Positions 11,191 through 21,695 of a DNA stretch of 31,382 nt are shown here, piece by piece (positions within the stretch are counted from its first letter, which is position 1; the number at the start of each line of letters is the position of its first letter). Location of the stretch: positions 1 to 31,382 of the forward strand of contig JBNGIS010017806.1 in the NCBI GenBank assembly GCA_049999725.1, given 5' to 3'. A program made the translations under genes and the position numbers. Source of the stretch: Haplomitrium mnioides. Lineage: Eukaryota > Marchantiophyta > Haplomitriopsida > Calobryales. Below the pieces are notes generated by a model, which was not told the DNA's origin, did no database searches, and worked only from the letters and a program-made list of their open reading frames with translations.

Positions 11191-11483
11191 TGGGTCAACA
11201 TCCTCTTGTTCCCCCAATGGCTTGCTTTCTCCTTCTTCCAATGTTCCTAGTGTTTCTACCTTTTGTCTCATTTATCTTCTTCTTTGCAAGATGCTCTCAA
11301 TTTTCTTACTATTACTCAAAATTGGCAAGAATAATATGCCAAAAAACATTGTTGTGATTTCTCTTATATTTTAGGTGACAAAGTTATGCTATCTATTCAT
11401 GATCTCTCATTGTCTTTAGATACTCAAGTCCGTAAGTTATCTCCTACTTGGATTGGTACTTTCTCTATCTAAAGTTGAGCTTT

Positions 11484-11488
<5 letters not shown>

Positions 11489-11536
<48 letters not shown>
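11489..11536. repeat. (TA)24 microsatellite
   Basis: An uninterrupted run of 24 TA units lies between the integrase C-terminal block and the chromodomain of the chromovirus. It is expected to vary in length between individuals. Confidence 0.97.
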
Positions 11537-11540
<4 letters not shown>

Positions 11541-11562
11541 TTCCTCCTCTGACAACTGTTTT

Positions 11563-11775
11563 TATGATCATAAAGAATATGAAGTTGACCGTATTTTGGC
11601 AAAAAGAGTTATCAAGAAGGGCGAGATCCAGAAATTTAGTACAAGGTTTTGTGAAAAGGCTATATGCTTTATGATGCTATTTGGTAACCTTATTCAAACC
11701 TTGAGAATGCTCAAGAGGCTCTTGAATTATTTGAAAGTTGTGGCAATGATAAGGACATCATTGATTAGAAGCCAA
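11563..11775 (+). pseudogene. Chromodomain relic at the integrase C-terminus
   Basis: In two alternating frames the sequence reads KEYEVDRILAKRVIKKG, then QKFSTRF, and finally SNLENAQEALELFES-like residues near 11695-11740. This matches the chromodomain layout: a V-x-x-I-L-x-x-R strand, a central strand, and a helix with N-A-x-E-x-L. Chromodomains of chromoviruses steer integration toward marked chromatin. The aromatic cage cannot be judged because of frame damage. Confidence 0.7.
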
Positions 11776-11781
11776 AAATTA

Positions 11782-12081
11782 TGTAGTAGTACAAACATGA
11801 TGTTGTGCTATTTGTAAGAAAATAAAGAGGAGTGAAGTCATTGGTAGAAGGTTTCTTTTAGGGTTGAAATCATTTTAGGGCTACTTGCTTTTGAAGTTAC
11901 TTTAAGTGAAGTGGTATAAGGTTACTTTTAAGGTTGAAGTGAGATAATATTACGTGCCTTCAAAGTTACTTTTAGAGATGTAAGACAAGATCAATTTTAA
12001 GGCTGAAAATGGAAGTCACTTGTAAGTGAAAGGAGGGGGATGACACCTTCTTTTCTTGTATAAATAGAAGAGCTTCATAGC
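11782..12081 (+). repeat. Chromovirus 3' LTR, left part (300 bp)
   Basis: It starts TGTAGTAGTACAAA, aligns with the left LTR from 7067 on and includes the TATA box (TGTATAAATAG). Its homology stops at ATAGC, the target duplication of the nested insertion, and resumes at 15974. Confidence 0.9.
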
Positions 12082-13020
12082 TGTCGGTCGGGTGTGTTTG
12101 CGTTTTTTTCTTTTTTTGTGATTACTGAGTTTCTAGCCTTGTTAAGTCCTTCAGTTTGCATTAGTCATTTGTATCCCTTTGTATTTTATTGTTTTATTGC
12201 TGTTATGCCAATCTTGCACCTTTCTCCTCTCCCTCCTCTCCCTTCTCTTCCTTTATTTTATGCTTTTCCTAGTGAATGTCATAGATCTTGCAATGCAAAG
12301 GGGAGCCATGTGGAATCCAAAGGAGTCAGGTAAGAAGGCTAGCAAGAGGATCAAAGGAACTTGCAACAATTCGTGACAAAGACAGGGCTGACAAAGGTGA
12401 TCAAGAGGAAATCAAGGAGAGGTGAGAGGGAGATCAGAAGAATGGAGCAGCAGAAGGATTCAAGGAGAGGAGGGCAAAGATCAAAGAGGATGAATCGTGG
12501 AGGAATTCATGGAGGAGGGAGCCAGCAACAATCGAAGAGGAATCATGTGAGGAGGAATTCACGAGAAGAATTACGGGAGATGACGGCAAGGGGGAGTACA
12601 GCCAAGATGCGTGCAGAGAGCCATCACGCGAGTGGATCGGAAGTCGCAGCATTGCGGGGACTTGCTCAATGGCAACGAACGACAAGCAAAGGAGTATGTG
12701 GTAGGTGAAGCCAGGTAGAGAGAAGGCGGTGGGATGAATTTGGAGGATGAGACCCTGCGGTGGGTCGTCCAAGCAAGAAGGGAAGGAAGCACTTCATAAT
12801 CGGAAGCCAACAGCTACAATCAGACCAAAGGAGGAGGATCTAGGAAAAGATTCAACTCGAAGGAAGAAAGGCTCGAGGAGTCCGTGGGGCGCTGCGGAAA
12901 TGTGGCGGCTCTTGGGAGCCCGAAAAGTTCGACGGGGTCGCGCCACTCTAAGTGGGGAACCCGGTTAAAGGGGTTCCGATCTGTCTTACGACGTGGGGAG
13001 CCCACTTAATGGGGATCCGT

Positions 13021-13560
13021 TGGGAAACCCAACCGAAGACCAAGAAAAGAACGCCGAAAGGGCAATTTATTGCGGGTCTGATTGGAGGAGAACCAAGGAA
13101 AACCGAAAGGGAAATCTATCGCGGTTCCGGCCAGAGGAGAACCAAGTGGTACCAAAAAGGTGATCCATCAACGATATGGCCAGACAAAGAGAAAGCAGTG
13201 GCGAAAAGGTGAATTATTGACGATCCGACCAGAAGAACCAAGAATGCAAAAAGGCGACCCATCAACGATCCAGCAAGAGGCAAGAGAAGAGCACCGAAAG
13301 GGCAACTTAACGCGGGTCTAATTGGAGGAGAACTGAGGAAAACCAAAAGGACGATCTATCACGGTTCCGGCCAGAGGAGAACCAAGTGGGACCAAAAAGA
13401 TGATCAATCGACGTTATGGCCAGAGGAAGATTAAGAGGGAAAAAAGGTGATCCATTGATGATATGGCCAGAGGAAGATCAACAGGGAGAAAAGATGATCC
13501 ATCAACAATCTGACCAGAAGAAGAAGCAAAGGACGAGCAGCCGAAAGGGCGACCTATCAC
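13021..13560. repeat. 240-bp tandem repeat with internal subrepeats
   Basis: Blocks repeat at exactly 240 bp: CGAAAGGGCAA..GCGGGTCT at about 13054-13080 and 13294-13320, ATTGGAGGAGAA at 13081 and 13321, and GGTTCCGGCCAGAGGAGAAC at 13122 and 13362. A third partial unit starts near 13501. Within each unit a shorter motif of the type GGTGATCCATCAACGATATG and GGCCAGAGGAAG recurs several times. The repeat is a little over two units long. Confidence 0.9.
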
Positions 13561-13789
13561 CAATCTAGAAATGAGGAGGACGAAAGTTTGAAGAAGTACG
13601 GGTGGCGCTGAAAGTTCAACGGAGAGCAACGTGGAGGTTGCTATAGTTCTTATATTGAGCAAAGGGACAACTTAGCCTCGGGAGCGTATGGTTTTTAATG
13701 CGAGCGAGCTCCGAAATGGCGACAACAGTATTGTTCTTACTTGACAAGGGAACTGTTTTACGGATGACGTGGCATCCGCGGAAGAGAGG

Positions 13790-14010
13790 AGGAGTCAACG
13801 CGGGTCAACCACGAAATCCAGTCAATGCAATGGTCCGCCTACCCCTTTGCGGGGCGGCGTCAGGCGGCGTGGTGGTGGATGATGTGGCGTTCAGAGGTGG
13901 TTTGAGGGGTCCTCCGGGTCAGCGTTGAGTCAACCGCGAGATCCAGTCAATGCGACAATCCACCTACCTCTTTGCGGGGCGGCGTCGGACGACACGGTGC
14001 GGATGATGTG
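13790..14010. repeat. 125-bp direct repeat, two copies
   Basis: GTCAACC(A/G)CGA(A/G)ATCCAGTC at 13804 recurs at 13929. TTTGCGGGGCGGCGTC at 13846 recurs at 13971. GGATGATGTGGCG follows in both. The period is 125 bp. Shorter repeats (CATGGCAGCTTGCGG) follow at about 14078 and 14113. Confidence 0.85.
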
Positions 14011-15652
14011 GCGGCTTGCGAGGGTGGGCGAGGTTCCGAGAGCAACAGCGGGGTTCCAAGAGAGTTTGCGGACACATGGCAGCTTGCGGAGTTCCGTGAG
14101 CGCTTGTGGAAGCATGGCAGCTTGCGGGGGTCCGCGTGGGCATGGCGTTGAGGAGAATTGATGAAAATTGAGAAGCAGCCTACAGGATGCGTCGGGTTAC
14201 CCATCTGCTGCAAATCCAATCCTCTCCAAACAAATTTCTTCAAATTTCTTTGTGGGAAAAAACCTCTTCGACCAAACTTCGGATCTGCGCTCAACGTGAT
14301 GCTTCAAAGAAATCGAATTGGGATTGCTACGGGGTTGCTAATGCGTCTAGCGGCGAGGCGATTCTTGGTCGAAAATCTGCAATGGAGAGCATTATGGATC
14401 GAAAGCAGAGTTCAGCCAAGCCTCCTCCAAAAATTCTCCTCTTCCGACCCTGAAGGCTTCACAAGACGACCGTTAAACCCAAGCTGGTTGCCAAGTGTCA
14501 CCTTGTCAAGAAAGTGGTTGCTAACGAGAAAAATGACCAAGTCCAACAAAGAGAGGAGGATCGATCTTGATCAAGAATTTGTGGGGGGGAAACGCGCGCC
14601 TGCAAGGGGGATGTAGGTGGGATCGCTACGACATTCTAGGGGTTGTTGTTTATGCAAAATTGAGTTGTGAGAGAAAACTCAAAGAGGAAGAAGCTGCGAG
14701 GGAGAGAGGAGAGAATTCCATCCAAGATTCACGTGAGGCAAGTGGACTCATGCAAGGGGACCAGCGGGGGTGGAGGTGGACTAGGGGGCGCTGAGAATCA
14801 TTGAGCGTGGAGCTCTAGAGTCTCAGGCGATCCAGGTGGACTAATCGTTGCAGGTGGACCAACATTTGGAGGTGGATCGCCACTTGAATTTGAAAGGAGT
14901 TCTTTCGGTCTTGAATTCGTGAGAGGCTGCCAAGGGGGGATCTTGGGGTCGTCTCAACATCGTCTATGCAGGAGCATCAATCATAGGGGCACTTGGGGGC
15001 GTTTTTTGTTGTAATTCTGAAGTGGAGGAAAAAGAAGAGTGGTTGTGTTTAGTGCCCGCGCACTGTAGAGAAGATCCATTCGAAGCTCAAGGTGGAGTGG
15101 GTGGCAAGCAGTCGAGGGGACTGTCTTCCAGAGGTGGAAGCTAAAGAAATCCTCTTTCGAGCCTGAGGAATTAAATTCATGGCTTCTCGCGAGGGAAGTT
15201 GCAAAACTATCTAGATGAGAGTGTGTGGATGAAGGAGTGGAGGAGAACTGAAGTTGATGATGAGAGTTAAAGGAAAGTTGGGAGAAAAGATCAGTTCTTG
15301 AGAGCAAAAAAGGATTGTAGTGTTGGCAAAACAATGTGGAAGTACTGGTGTCTTTATGTTGTGTGTTGCTAGATTTGTGTTTTGTTTGTAGCTTTGTGAA
15401 GTTCTTAGTTTTAGAAGGTCTGCATTCCATTTGTCAAATCCTGAGGACACCTTGAACAAGGGAAGTCAGGACTAACCGCATTGTATTGTGATAATTGGAA
15501 TGCTAAGACTTGTTTTCCTTCTATATACAAGGTGATTGGGTCCAATTCTGGACTTCCGAATTATGCTACAAAGTGATTCAACACCATTATAGCCTACTTG
15601 TGTGTGTTTTGAGGAAATGAATGTGAACGAGCAAGTAGGTTGCTAAAGCAAC

Positions 15653-15735
15653 TGTGGTCTAGTGGCTAGAACCGTGAGGCAAACACGAATCACTCAGGAC
15701 TCTCCAAGAGACCATTGCAACCAAGAGTCAGATGC
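15653..15735 (+). other. tRNA-like Pol III box A, possible SINE-derived segment
   Basis: GTGGTCTAGTGGCTAGAAC fits the tRNA A-box pattern (TGGYNNAGTGG). About 45 bases on, AGAGTCAGATGCC is a weak candidate for a B box. The position near the 3' end of the non-coding insertion could mean a SINE captured inside it. The B box is poor, so this is tentative. Confidence 0.35.
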
Positions 15736-15973
15736 CCTATTCTATCTGCCCCTGTCTTTCAAGTGGCACCTTTCAAGGTTAAGGCCTGAAGGAGGGGTGT
15801 GGGTGTGCTTGGGTGTGTTGAGTGTTGTGCAGTCACTTCTGAACTGGTAAGTAGAAGTTGGGGTCCATTCGGTGAAAAAGCTCCTCTCATAAAAGGCGCC
15901 GAAACACTAGTCAACCCTTAAACGGGGGTAACTCGGTCGGAAAAGAGTTAAGACTCTGACCTCAGGGTTGACA

Positions 15974-15978
15974 ATAGC
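15974..15978. repeat. Target-site duplication (ATAGC), right copy
   Basis: It matches ATAGC at 12077-12081. Collapsing one copy restores column-by-column alignment of the right chromovirus LTR with the left one. Confidence 0.85.
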
Positions 15979-16147
15979 CTCACTTCTCATTTTGAGGTTC
16001 CTCTTGATTTGGTTTGGCTCTTTGGTTGCTTGGCTTTGGCTTGCTCTCTTGTCTTTTGTTTGCTTATTAGCCTTGAGTTGTATAGATCTATTAGAGTTAT
16101 CTTGGACTTGTTACTCATTTGGAAGTTGGTCTTTGAGTTCTTTTACA
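15979..16147 (+). repeat. Chromovirus 3' LTR, right part (169 bp)
   Basis: It continues the LTR alignment (TTTGGTTTGGCTCTTTGG, TTGCTTGGCTTTGGCTTGC) and ends GAGTTCTTTTACA, identical in its last 13 bases to the left LTR. It is followed by the ATTAT duplication. Confidence 0.9.
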
Positions 16148-16152
16148 ATTAT

Positions 16153-17300
16153 GATATATATGGATGAAGAAAAGTCAGCCCAACAAATAATCTCAAAATT
16201 ATCGAACATAATAGATCATTCTCAAGCCTTCATGTTCCATCATGTGATAATTTCATTTAGAGGCAGACAATTGTAAGGTTGCATAATAAATAAGTTGATC
16301 TAGTTTTCCTCCATCTTTGTGGCTGAGCACTAGCCTATAAGTCGTACCAAAGGTATCAATCTAAGCATGAAGCTTTTGTAACCAGTCTAGGCTGCTTAAC
16401 TCGAGTAGTTGTTATTTTTTCTTTTATTCCCTGAAACATTTTTTGACATTCTTTGGTTGAAACTTACTTGACATCTTTATGCAATAATTGGTTCAAAGGT
16501 TTAGCTATCTATGCATAGCTCTTAACCATCCTCCAAGAATAACCTATATATCCTCCAAAAGATTTTAATATTGTTAAGTTGTGCGGAATAGGTAGATTTG
16601 TAATCACTTTAACCTTTGCTATATCCACTCCAATCTCTTTATTTAAAATTTGATGACCCAGTAGGATTCCTTCCATCATTTCGATACAACACTTCCCTAG
16701 ATGAAGAAAAACACAGAACTCTTAACATTTTTGGAAGCATTTTTTTAAAAAGCTTAAATGGGTCTACAATTTTGAATGTACAAAAAAATCGTGCAAATAG
16801 ACCTTCATGCATAATTAGAGATACTCCCAAAATATAATTTTTCATTACTCATGTAAATGTTGTTGGAGCGTTACACAACCCAAAATGCATTAATTTCTAT
16901 ATATAAGTTCTCAAATTTGTCGTAAACGTAGTCTTTTCCTAATTCTACATATGTATGCAACTTGGTTGTGTCCACTAAATCCATCCATGAATAAGTTACA
17001 TTCCTTCCCTACCATCACATCAAAAAGTATTATTGATAAAAAAGATAAAAAACATACGACGATAATTTTTTTCTGTTCATGCATTTAGCTTTCAAAAATC
17101 TTGACATATTTAGAGTTTCCCTCCTTTCTTAGGTACAATAACAATAGACCCAAGCCATTACAATTTTCTACTAGAAATATGAAGTCTTTGTCAAGAAATT
17201 TTTGAATGTTCTCTTTGACTTTTAATGAATAATTTAGATCAAGGCAATACTTTTGAACAAGTTCAATGTCGAAAAACTTTTGGTGCCACACCTTTTAGAT
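16153..17300 (-). pseudogene. Older gypsy element: reverse transcriptase and RNase H relic
   Basis: On the minus strand from 17291 the sequence reads YSLKVKENIQKFLDKDFIF and LVEN, the start of a gypsy reverse transcriptase. It continues with FMDGFSGHNQVA near 16980 and, further on, NLTILKSFGGYIGYSWRMVK near 16540. RNase H residues (EHEGLRMIYYVR, then DYLLG) reach 16153, where the chromovirus interrupts the domain. Dense stops and shifts make this the oldest layer in the window. The continuation should lie left of 7061, but I could not recognise it there. Confidence 0.8.
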
Positions 17301-17955
17301 CTTTATAACTCTAAGTAAAATTGTCCCAATATTCTGTGAGAAGTTCTTTATATACCTCCAATTTGTGCCAACTTGATCCTTAGAGCTTTTAATAATTTTT
17401 GAACTTCTTGAGCTTTGATACTTATCTATTAAATTTCATCTTTGGTTGTGATTCCTTCACAAAAAACATCCAATTCTGGTAGTGGTGGGGTGACAATATC
17501 TTACACAATATTCTACTTAACATCTTGATCTTTACTAGATGGTAATCATCTACTATATTCACCCCATATTTATTATTGATTAGTTGGGTGCTTTCTTCAT
17601 AACTTCGCTCCTCCTCTCTATCCTAGATTATCAATTTGACTTAGATTTATCCAACTTGATCTTCCCCTTATTTTCAATTCATTGAAAACCAGTGACTATT
17701 AGAGGACTATTCTCATCATTGGAACACCAATCTCATGTATATCATGGTGATTCCACTTCAGTTCCATTTGAGAAACCTCACTTGTTAATGGAAAACTTAC
17801 TTTTAGACTATCCCTAACATTAAACGCTTCTTTTGTTAGTCAGTTATGACACCAACCTTATATAACAAAGGTTGGATCAAAAGAACTAGATATAGGCTCT
17901 CAATCAGTGCTTAATCATAAAAAAGTTAAATAAGAATGTCACACCTCTGACAATC
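17301..17955 (-). other. Degraded protease-to-RT linker of the older gypsy element
   Basis: This AT-rich stretch sits between the protease relic and the reverse-transcriptase start. I see no domain in it and no long frame. Its position fits the variable protease/RT spacer. Confidence 0.5.
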
Positions 17956-17959
17956 ATAG

Positions 17960-18125
17960 ATAGTGCCACAAGGACTACCGATGAAGCCAATATTGTCGGA
18001 TGTCCCATTATCAAAAAAATTCTTGTAGGTTTAAGCCATTAATTTCCATATTCTTCATGGTCTGCTCAATCATAATGTGACTCTATATCCACCATCAACA
18101 AGTACATCTATAATCATACATTTTG
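17960..18125 (-). pseudogene. Older gypsy element: protease relic
   Basis: The minus strand reads MIVDVLVDGGYRVTL near 18085-18120, matching the LVDGGSGVN-type active site of gypsy proteases with the catalytic D-G-G kept. An in-frame stop follows within a few codons. Confidence 0.7.
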
Positions 18126-19090
18126 CAATTTCAATGTCAAATTGAGGGGCACCAAAGTCGTCTTGATACAAAAGCCTCTCAATAGTGCCTTACAATTGAC
18201 AACCACATGCCCTTCTTTTTGACAATTTGTACACCAAACTTGTGCTTGCTCTATTGCTAAGGGCTTCATTTCCTTTGTTGTAGGCAATTGTACACACATC
18301 ATGGAAAATTTCTTTCCCAAATTGATCACTACTTGCTTAAGAAATTTTGAATCTTTGGAGTGACTTCGAGACCCTTTCTTTGCTTCATTGTTTGAATTAA
18401 ATTAGCCACCTTCCATTTCTGATTTTTATGTTGAATGTAGAGAATTTCAATATGTGAAGGATCCCTCTTCGAATATAGTTGGTAAACTTCTTGAGTATAT
18501 TTCTTGAGATACATGTTTTTTGTACTTTGAATACTTGTCATATCTCTCATTAATTTAGATTTGTATATAGTCTCCCAACATTGTTGTAGTAATGCCGCTC
18601 TCAATATTGGATAGGTGGATTTTGAACACGAGTTAAGTGATGCATACCGTTTTGAGCCAAGTGCATCAATAAACCTCAAAAATTCTTAATGGATTGGTTG
18701 GATTGGCTTATGCATTAGTAGTTGATATTGTTTGAAAACGATCTTAAAATATATTGACCAAATCTCCTTTTTTTTGCACTAAATCCTAGACAACGTAATC
18801 AAGTTCAAACACATGTAATTGGAGCTTTAACTATTTGTAGAGGTGAACTCCAAGTGAAGATGGAGGGGTACATACTCACCGCCAAAAGATGAACTAGAAG
18901 AGAAACCACTTGGACCTTTGTCTTCTTCATGAATTCTCTTGTTGTCTCTCTCTTGGTCAAAATTATTGTTATCAAAATCTTCCTCTCTTTCTCTCAAATT
19001 AGCCTCTCCTTTTTCTCTTGTCTCTCACATAGGCTCAACTTCTCTACCTTCTTCAAAGTGAATTATCTAGCCTCTCAACACCACTATCTG
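18114..19090 (-). pseudogene. Older gypsy element: gag with CCHC zinc knuckle
   Basis: From the right, a charged region (EREREDFDNNNFDQERDN, near 19000) is followed by a serine-rich turn. The gag core at 18329-18679 has LLQQCWETIYKSKLM, NMYLKKYTQEVYQLY and WKVANLIQTMK. The knuckle CTNCQKEGHVVVNC (about 18192-18233) is a complete CX2CX4HX4C. The core block and the knuckle block are separated by a stop and frame change near 18329. Order and strand agree with the protease and reverse transcriptase to the left. Confidence 0.8.
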
Positions 19091-19114
19091 ATCTTCTTGA
19101 GGCTTGTAAAATAA

Positions 19115-21560
19115 ACTACATGAATATCGTAAACTCTTACAAGTTTGAATTTGAGAAATTCGAGTTGCCTCTCTACTTCTTTGTCTTTCTGCTTTCTGAG
19201 CTTGATCACAATTAGTCGAGGTACTATAATCCTATGGAGGTCTAGACATAAACTAGAGGAATCCTTTAGTCTAATCAGTGTCTCTTACGTCTAGTATAAT
19301 CAACCCCTCTACTATTTCCCTGAGTTGCTAATCTTCCAGACATACCTAACCTTTGAAACTCATATGTTTAGTATAAGGCTTGAATAGGTTGCTATATCCA
19401 AGGATATGATCAAGAAAATTGTTAATTCTTTCCAACATATCTATTGATTCCTCACGTAAACACTTAGTTTGGATTCTTAGATCCGTTTTGCAACTACCGT
19501 ACACTCTTTGTAATAGCAATGCAAATCATATGCTAGCTAATGGACTATAGTCCACATAGTATTATCATTCAATTATAGCCATTTTTATTTTTATCTCCAA
19601 TGGAGCTCTTTTTCTTCAAGCATTGTCAATCAATCTCTTCAAAGCAACACTCATTTATACTCACCCACTCTCTTGGCAGATCAATTGCTAGACTAGAGAA
19701 TTGATGTTGGCTTCTTCTCGCACTTACAAAGCAATCTTCAAACTCTTCTCCAATCTTGATTAGATCTTGTCACATTATCTCTCATGAATTTTGTCTTAAC
19801 TTTGAGAGAATAGGATTTTTACAGTGTTTTGACAAACTTGGCAATAAAGCTCCTACAAAGGTGATGTCCTACTATTGAAGACTGAAAAACACTCATGCTC
19901 TGCCTACTCTTAATGTTGAGCACCACTCATAATTTTACCATTCAACTCTCATGCAATGACACCGAAAACTTATGTAGCAATGGATGAATCCCGAAACTCA
20001 TAATTTATCACTCTTTCCAAATTCTTTTACTCGAGGAGGTATGGAATACAATTTTGTAGCACTCAAACTCTTTAGTTTCTCCTCTTTTTATCTCTCTATC
20101 AAATGTGCTTTCCAAATTTGATCTCAAGTTGTTCTTTGTTGCTTTTAAAATCCCTTAAAATCTCAAAATAAGGGAAACGACGAGACTTTCACATAAAATA
20201 ACCAATATAGGCTTATGCTCTCATTTTTAAGAATAGTAATTGTAAATGAGACCAATTTTATACTTAGAATTTTGTAGAGCTCTCACTTTAGCAGCTTTTA
20301 ATAACTAATCAATACTTCTTAAGTTAGCTCCTTACAAAAACTTAGCAATCCCACAATGCTTTCAACTCAGAAGTTGGAACATCCTTCCGAGTTTCTCCTT
20401 CTACCGTACTCAATACTTCTCACTTTGACTCACTTCTCTTTTTGACTCACACTAAACAAAAAAGTATGACATTGACTTTTGTCATATACTACAGCTTCAA
20501 CAAGGCTAGTTTGACCATCATACAAGTTTAGGGCTGAATTGACCTTTCAATTTTGAAAGCCTTCTGCAAGATTATTCACCACGTCTTTTATCTTGTTAAT
20601 TGGATTATTCTCACCAAACTAAGACAATATGTGCTTTGAAAAACCAATGTTCACACTTCAGATTTGTTACTCAAAACCGATTGTTTCTATCACAAACTTA
20701 ATCTTTCCAGCTTTAGCTTGTTGGCTTAACTTCTTTCCGCCATCGTGGTTGTTGTTAAGTGTACTTTTGACATGCCACCTTCTTTCGACCTTTGTACCAA
20801 TACTTTATAACTTACGATGACTCATCTTTGCGACATGAATATACAATTGACTTTAGACTGACCACATACTTTTTTTTAGAGAGCTATTTAAGCTTTAGTG
20901 ATTGTCGAGGATGACATTTAACCTTGAGCCACAAAGTCTTGGGCTACAACCTCCTTGGTTGCTTCTCATGAGTAGAAATATTTTTTCCCCTATTACGAGA
21001 GCACTATTCCCACTCTTTACTTCAAACAAAATCTACGATTCCGCAAGTAGAGGTGCAAATAAACTTGCTTCAAAGATTGACACTCATAACTGACACTACT
21101 TTGAATATATCTGTCACTTGAACGACAATCTTCTAACTAGAAACAACCTAAACAACCACTATTTTGAACATTGGGTTCATATTTCAATTGACGTTTGCAA
21201 AAACCAATTTCAAAATTTTAGCATGCAAAATCATGAATTTAACGGGAGTAATATTTTTTGCAAATCAAATATAATTTTAAATATCAAAATGGCTTACTTT
21301 GAGTGCACAATATATTGAAAACAAATCTTCTTATAAGCATTTTACCAAAATTTCTTTTATAATTTCATCTTTCAAAAGTATGAGCATCGCCAAACAAAAT
21401 ATATATAAACAAAGCACAACATTTGTCGTTAAACATTTTGAAAACTAACAATGATTGCAAACATTTGTAATTTATAAAAACATTCAAATTTTATTAAATT
21501 GTTTTTGATGTAGAACTCTAAAGTGTTGGCGCAAGACAATTGTTAAAGCAAAATTGTGAA
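19115..21560. other. No recognisable gene; AT-rich, probably retroelement leader/LTR debris
   Basis: Short open frames here have no motif and poor composition. The position upstream of the minus-strand gag suggests the leader and 5' LTR of the older gypsy element, but I found neither a clear primer-binding site nor a second LTR copy. Confidence 0.4.
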
Positions 21561-21573
21561 AAGACTACTCAAG

Positions 21574-21695
21574 CCTATGCATGCATGGACAAATGAGGCC
21601 CAAGTACAAGCACGCATTGTATGAAAGACCCCTAGGTGTAGAAAGAACTACAGCTAACTCAAGCTTGAAAAGCAGAAGCCCATGTGCCCATGGAC
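21574..21695. repeat. Two isolated palindromes of the GTCCATGC family
   Basis: CCTATGCATGCATGGAC (21574-21590) and GCCCATGTGCCCATGGAC (21678-21695) belong to the palindrome family that fills introns further right. They lie just beyond the 3' end of the ParB/methyltransferase gene. Confidence 0.7.

Larger units (their letters stand above)
12082..15973. mobile_element. Nested 3892-bp GC-rich non-coding insertion (TG..CA, TSD ATAGC)
   Basis: The insertion is defined by the interrupted LTR: ATAGC at 12077-12081 and again at 15974-15978. It begins TGTCGGTCGG and ends CAGGGTTGACA, so it has TGTC/GACA ends and a 5-bp target duplication, as LTR retroelements do. No protease, reverse transcriptase or integrase motif is visible in any frame. 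The base composition (purine- and GC-rich, 12.3-15 kb) differs sharply from the flanks. A weak direct similarity between about 12134-12157 and 15389-15411 (TAGC-TTGT-AAGT-CTT-AGTTT) could be remnants of two LTRs, which would make it a large non-autonomous retrotransposon derivative. The LTR pair is not established. Confidence 0.7.
7067..16147 (+). mobile_element. Ty3/gypsy chromovirus, decayed, with a nested 3.9-kb insertion
   Basis: The order is LTR, primer-binding site, gag, protease, reverse transcriptase, RNase H, integrase, chromodomain, LTR, which is the Ty3/gypsy chromovirus order. The left LTR spans 7067-7535 (469 bp). The right LTR is 11782-12081 plus 15979-16147, which also totals 469 bp once the nested element at 12082-15973 and one copy of its 5-bp duplication are removed. 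Perfect ATTAT duplications flank the element. Pol is broken by many stops and shifts, and the LTRs differ at many positions by eye, so it is an old insertion. It sits in the RNase H relic of a minus-strand gypsy element. Confidence 0.93.

Noticed and set aside
12361-15430. Series of open frames in the GC-rich segment (e.g. 12361-12708, 14158-14616)
   Set aside because: They overlap on both strands, change composition with the tandem repeats, lack any domain, and follow purine-rich bias, so they are chance frames.
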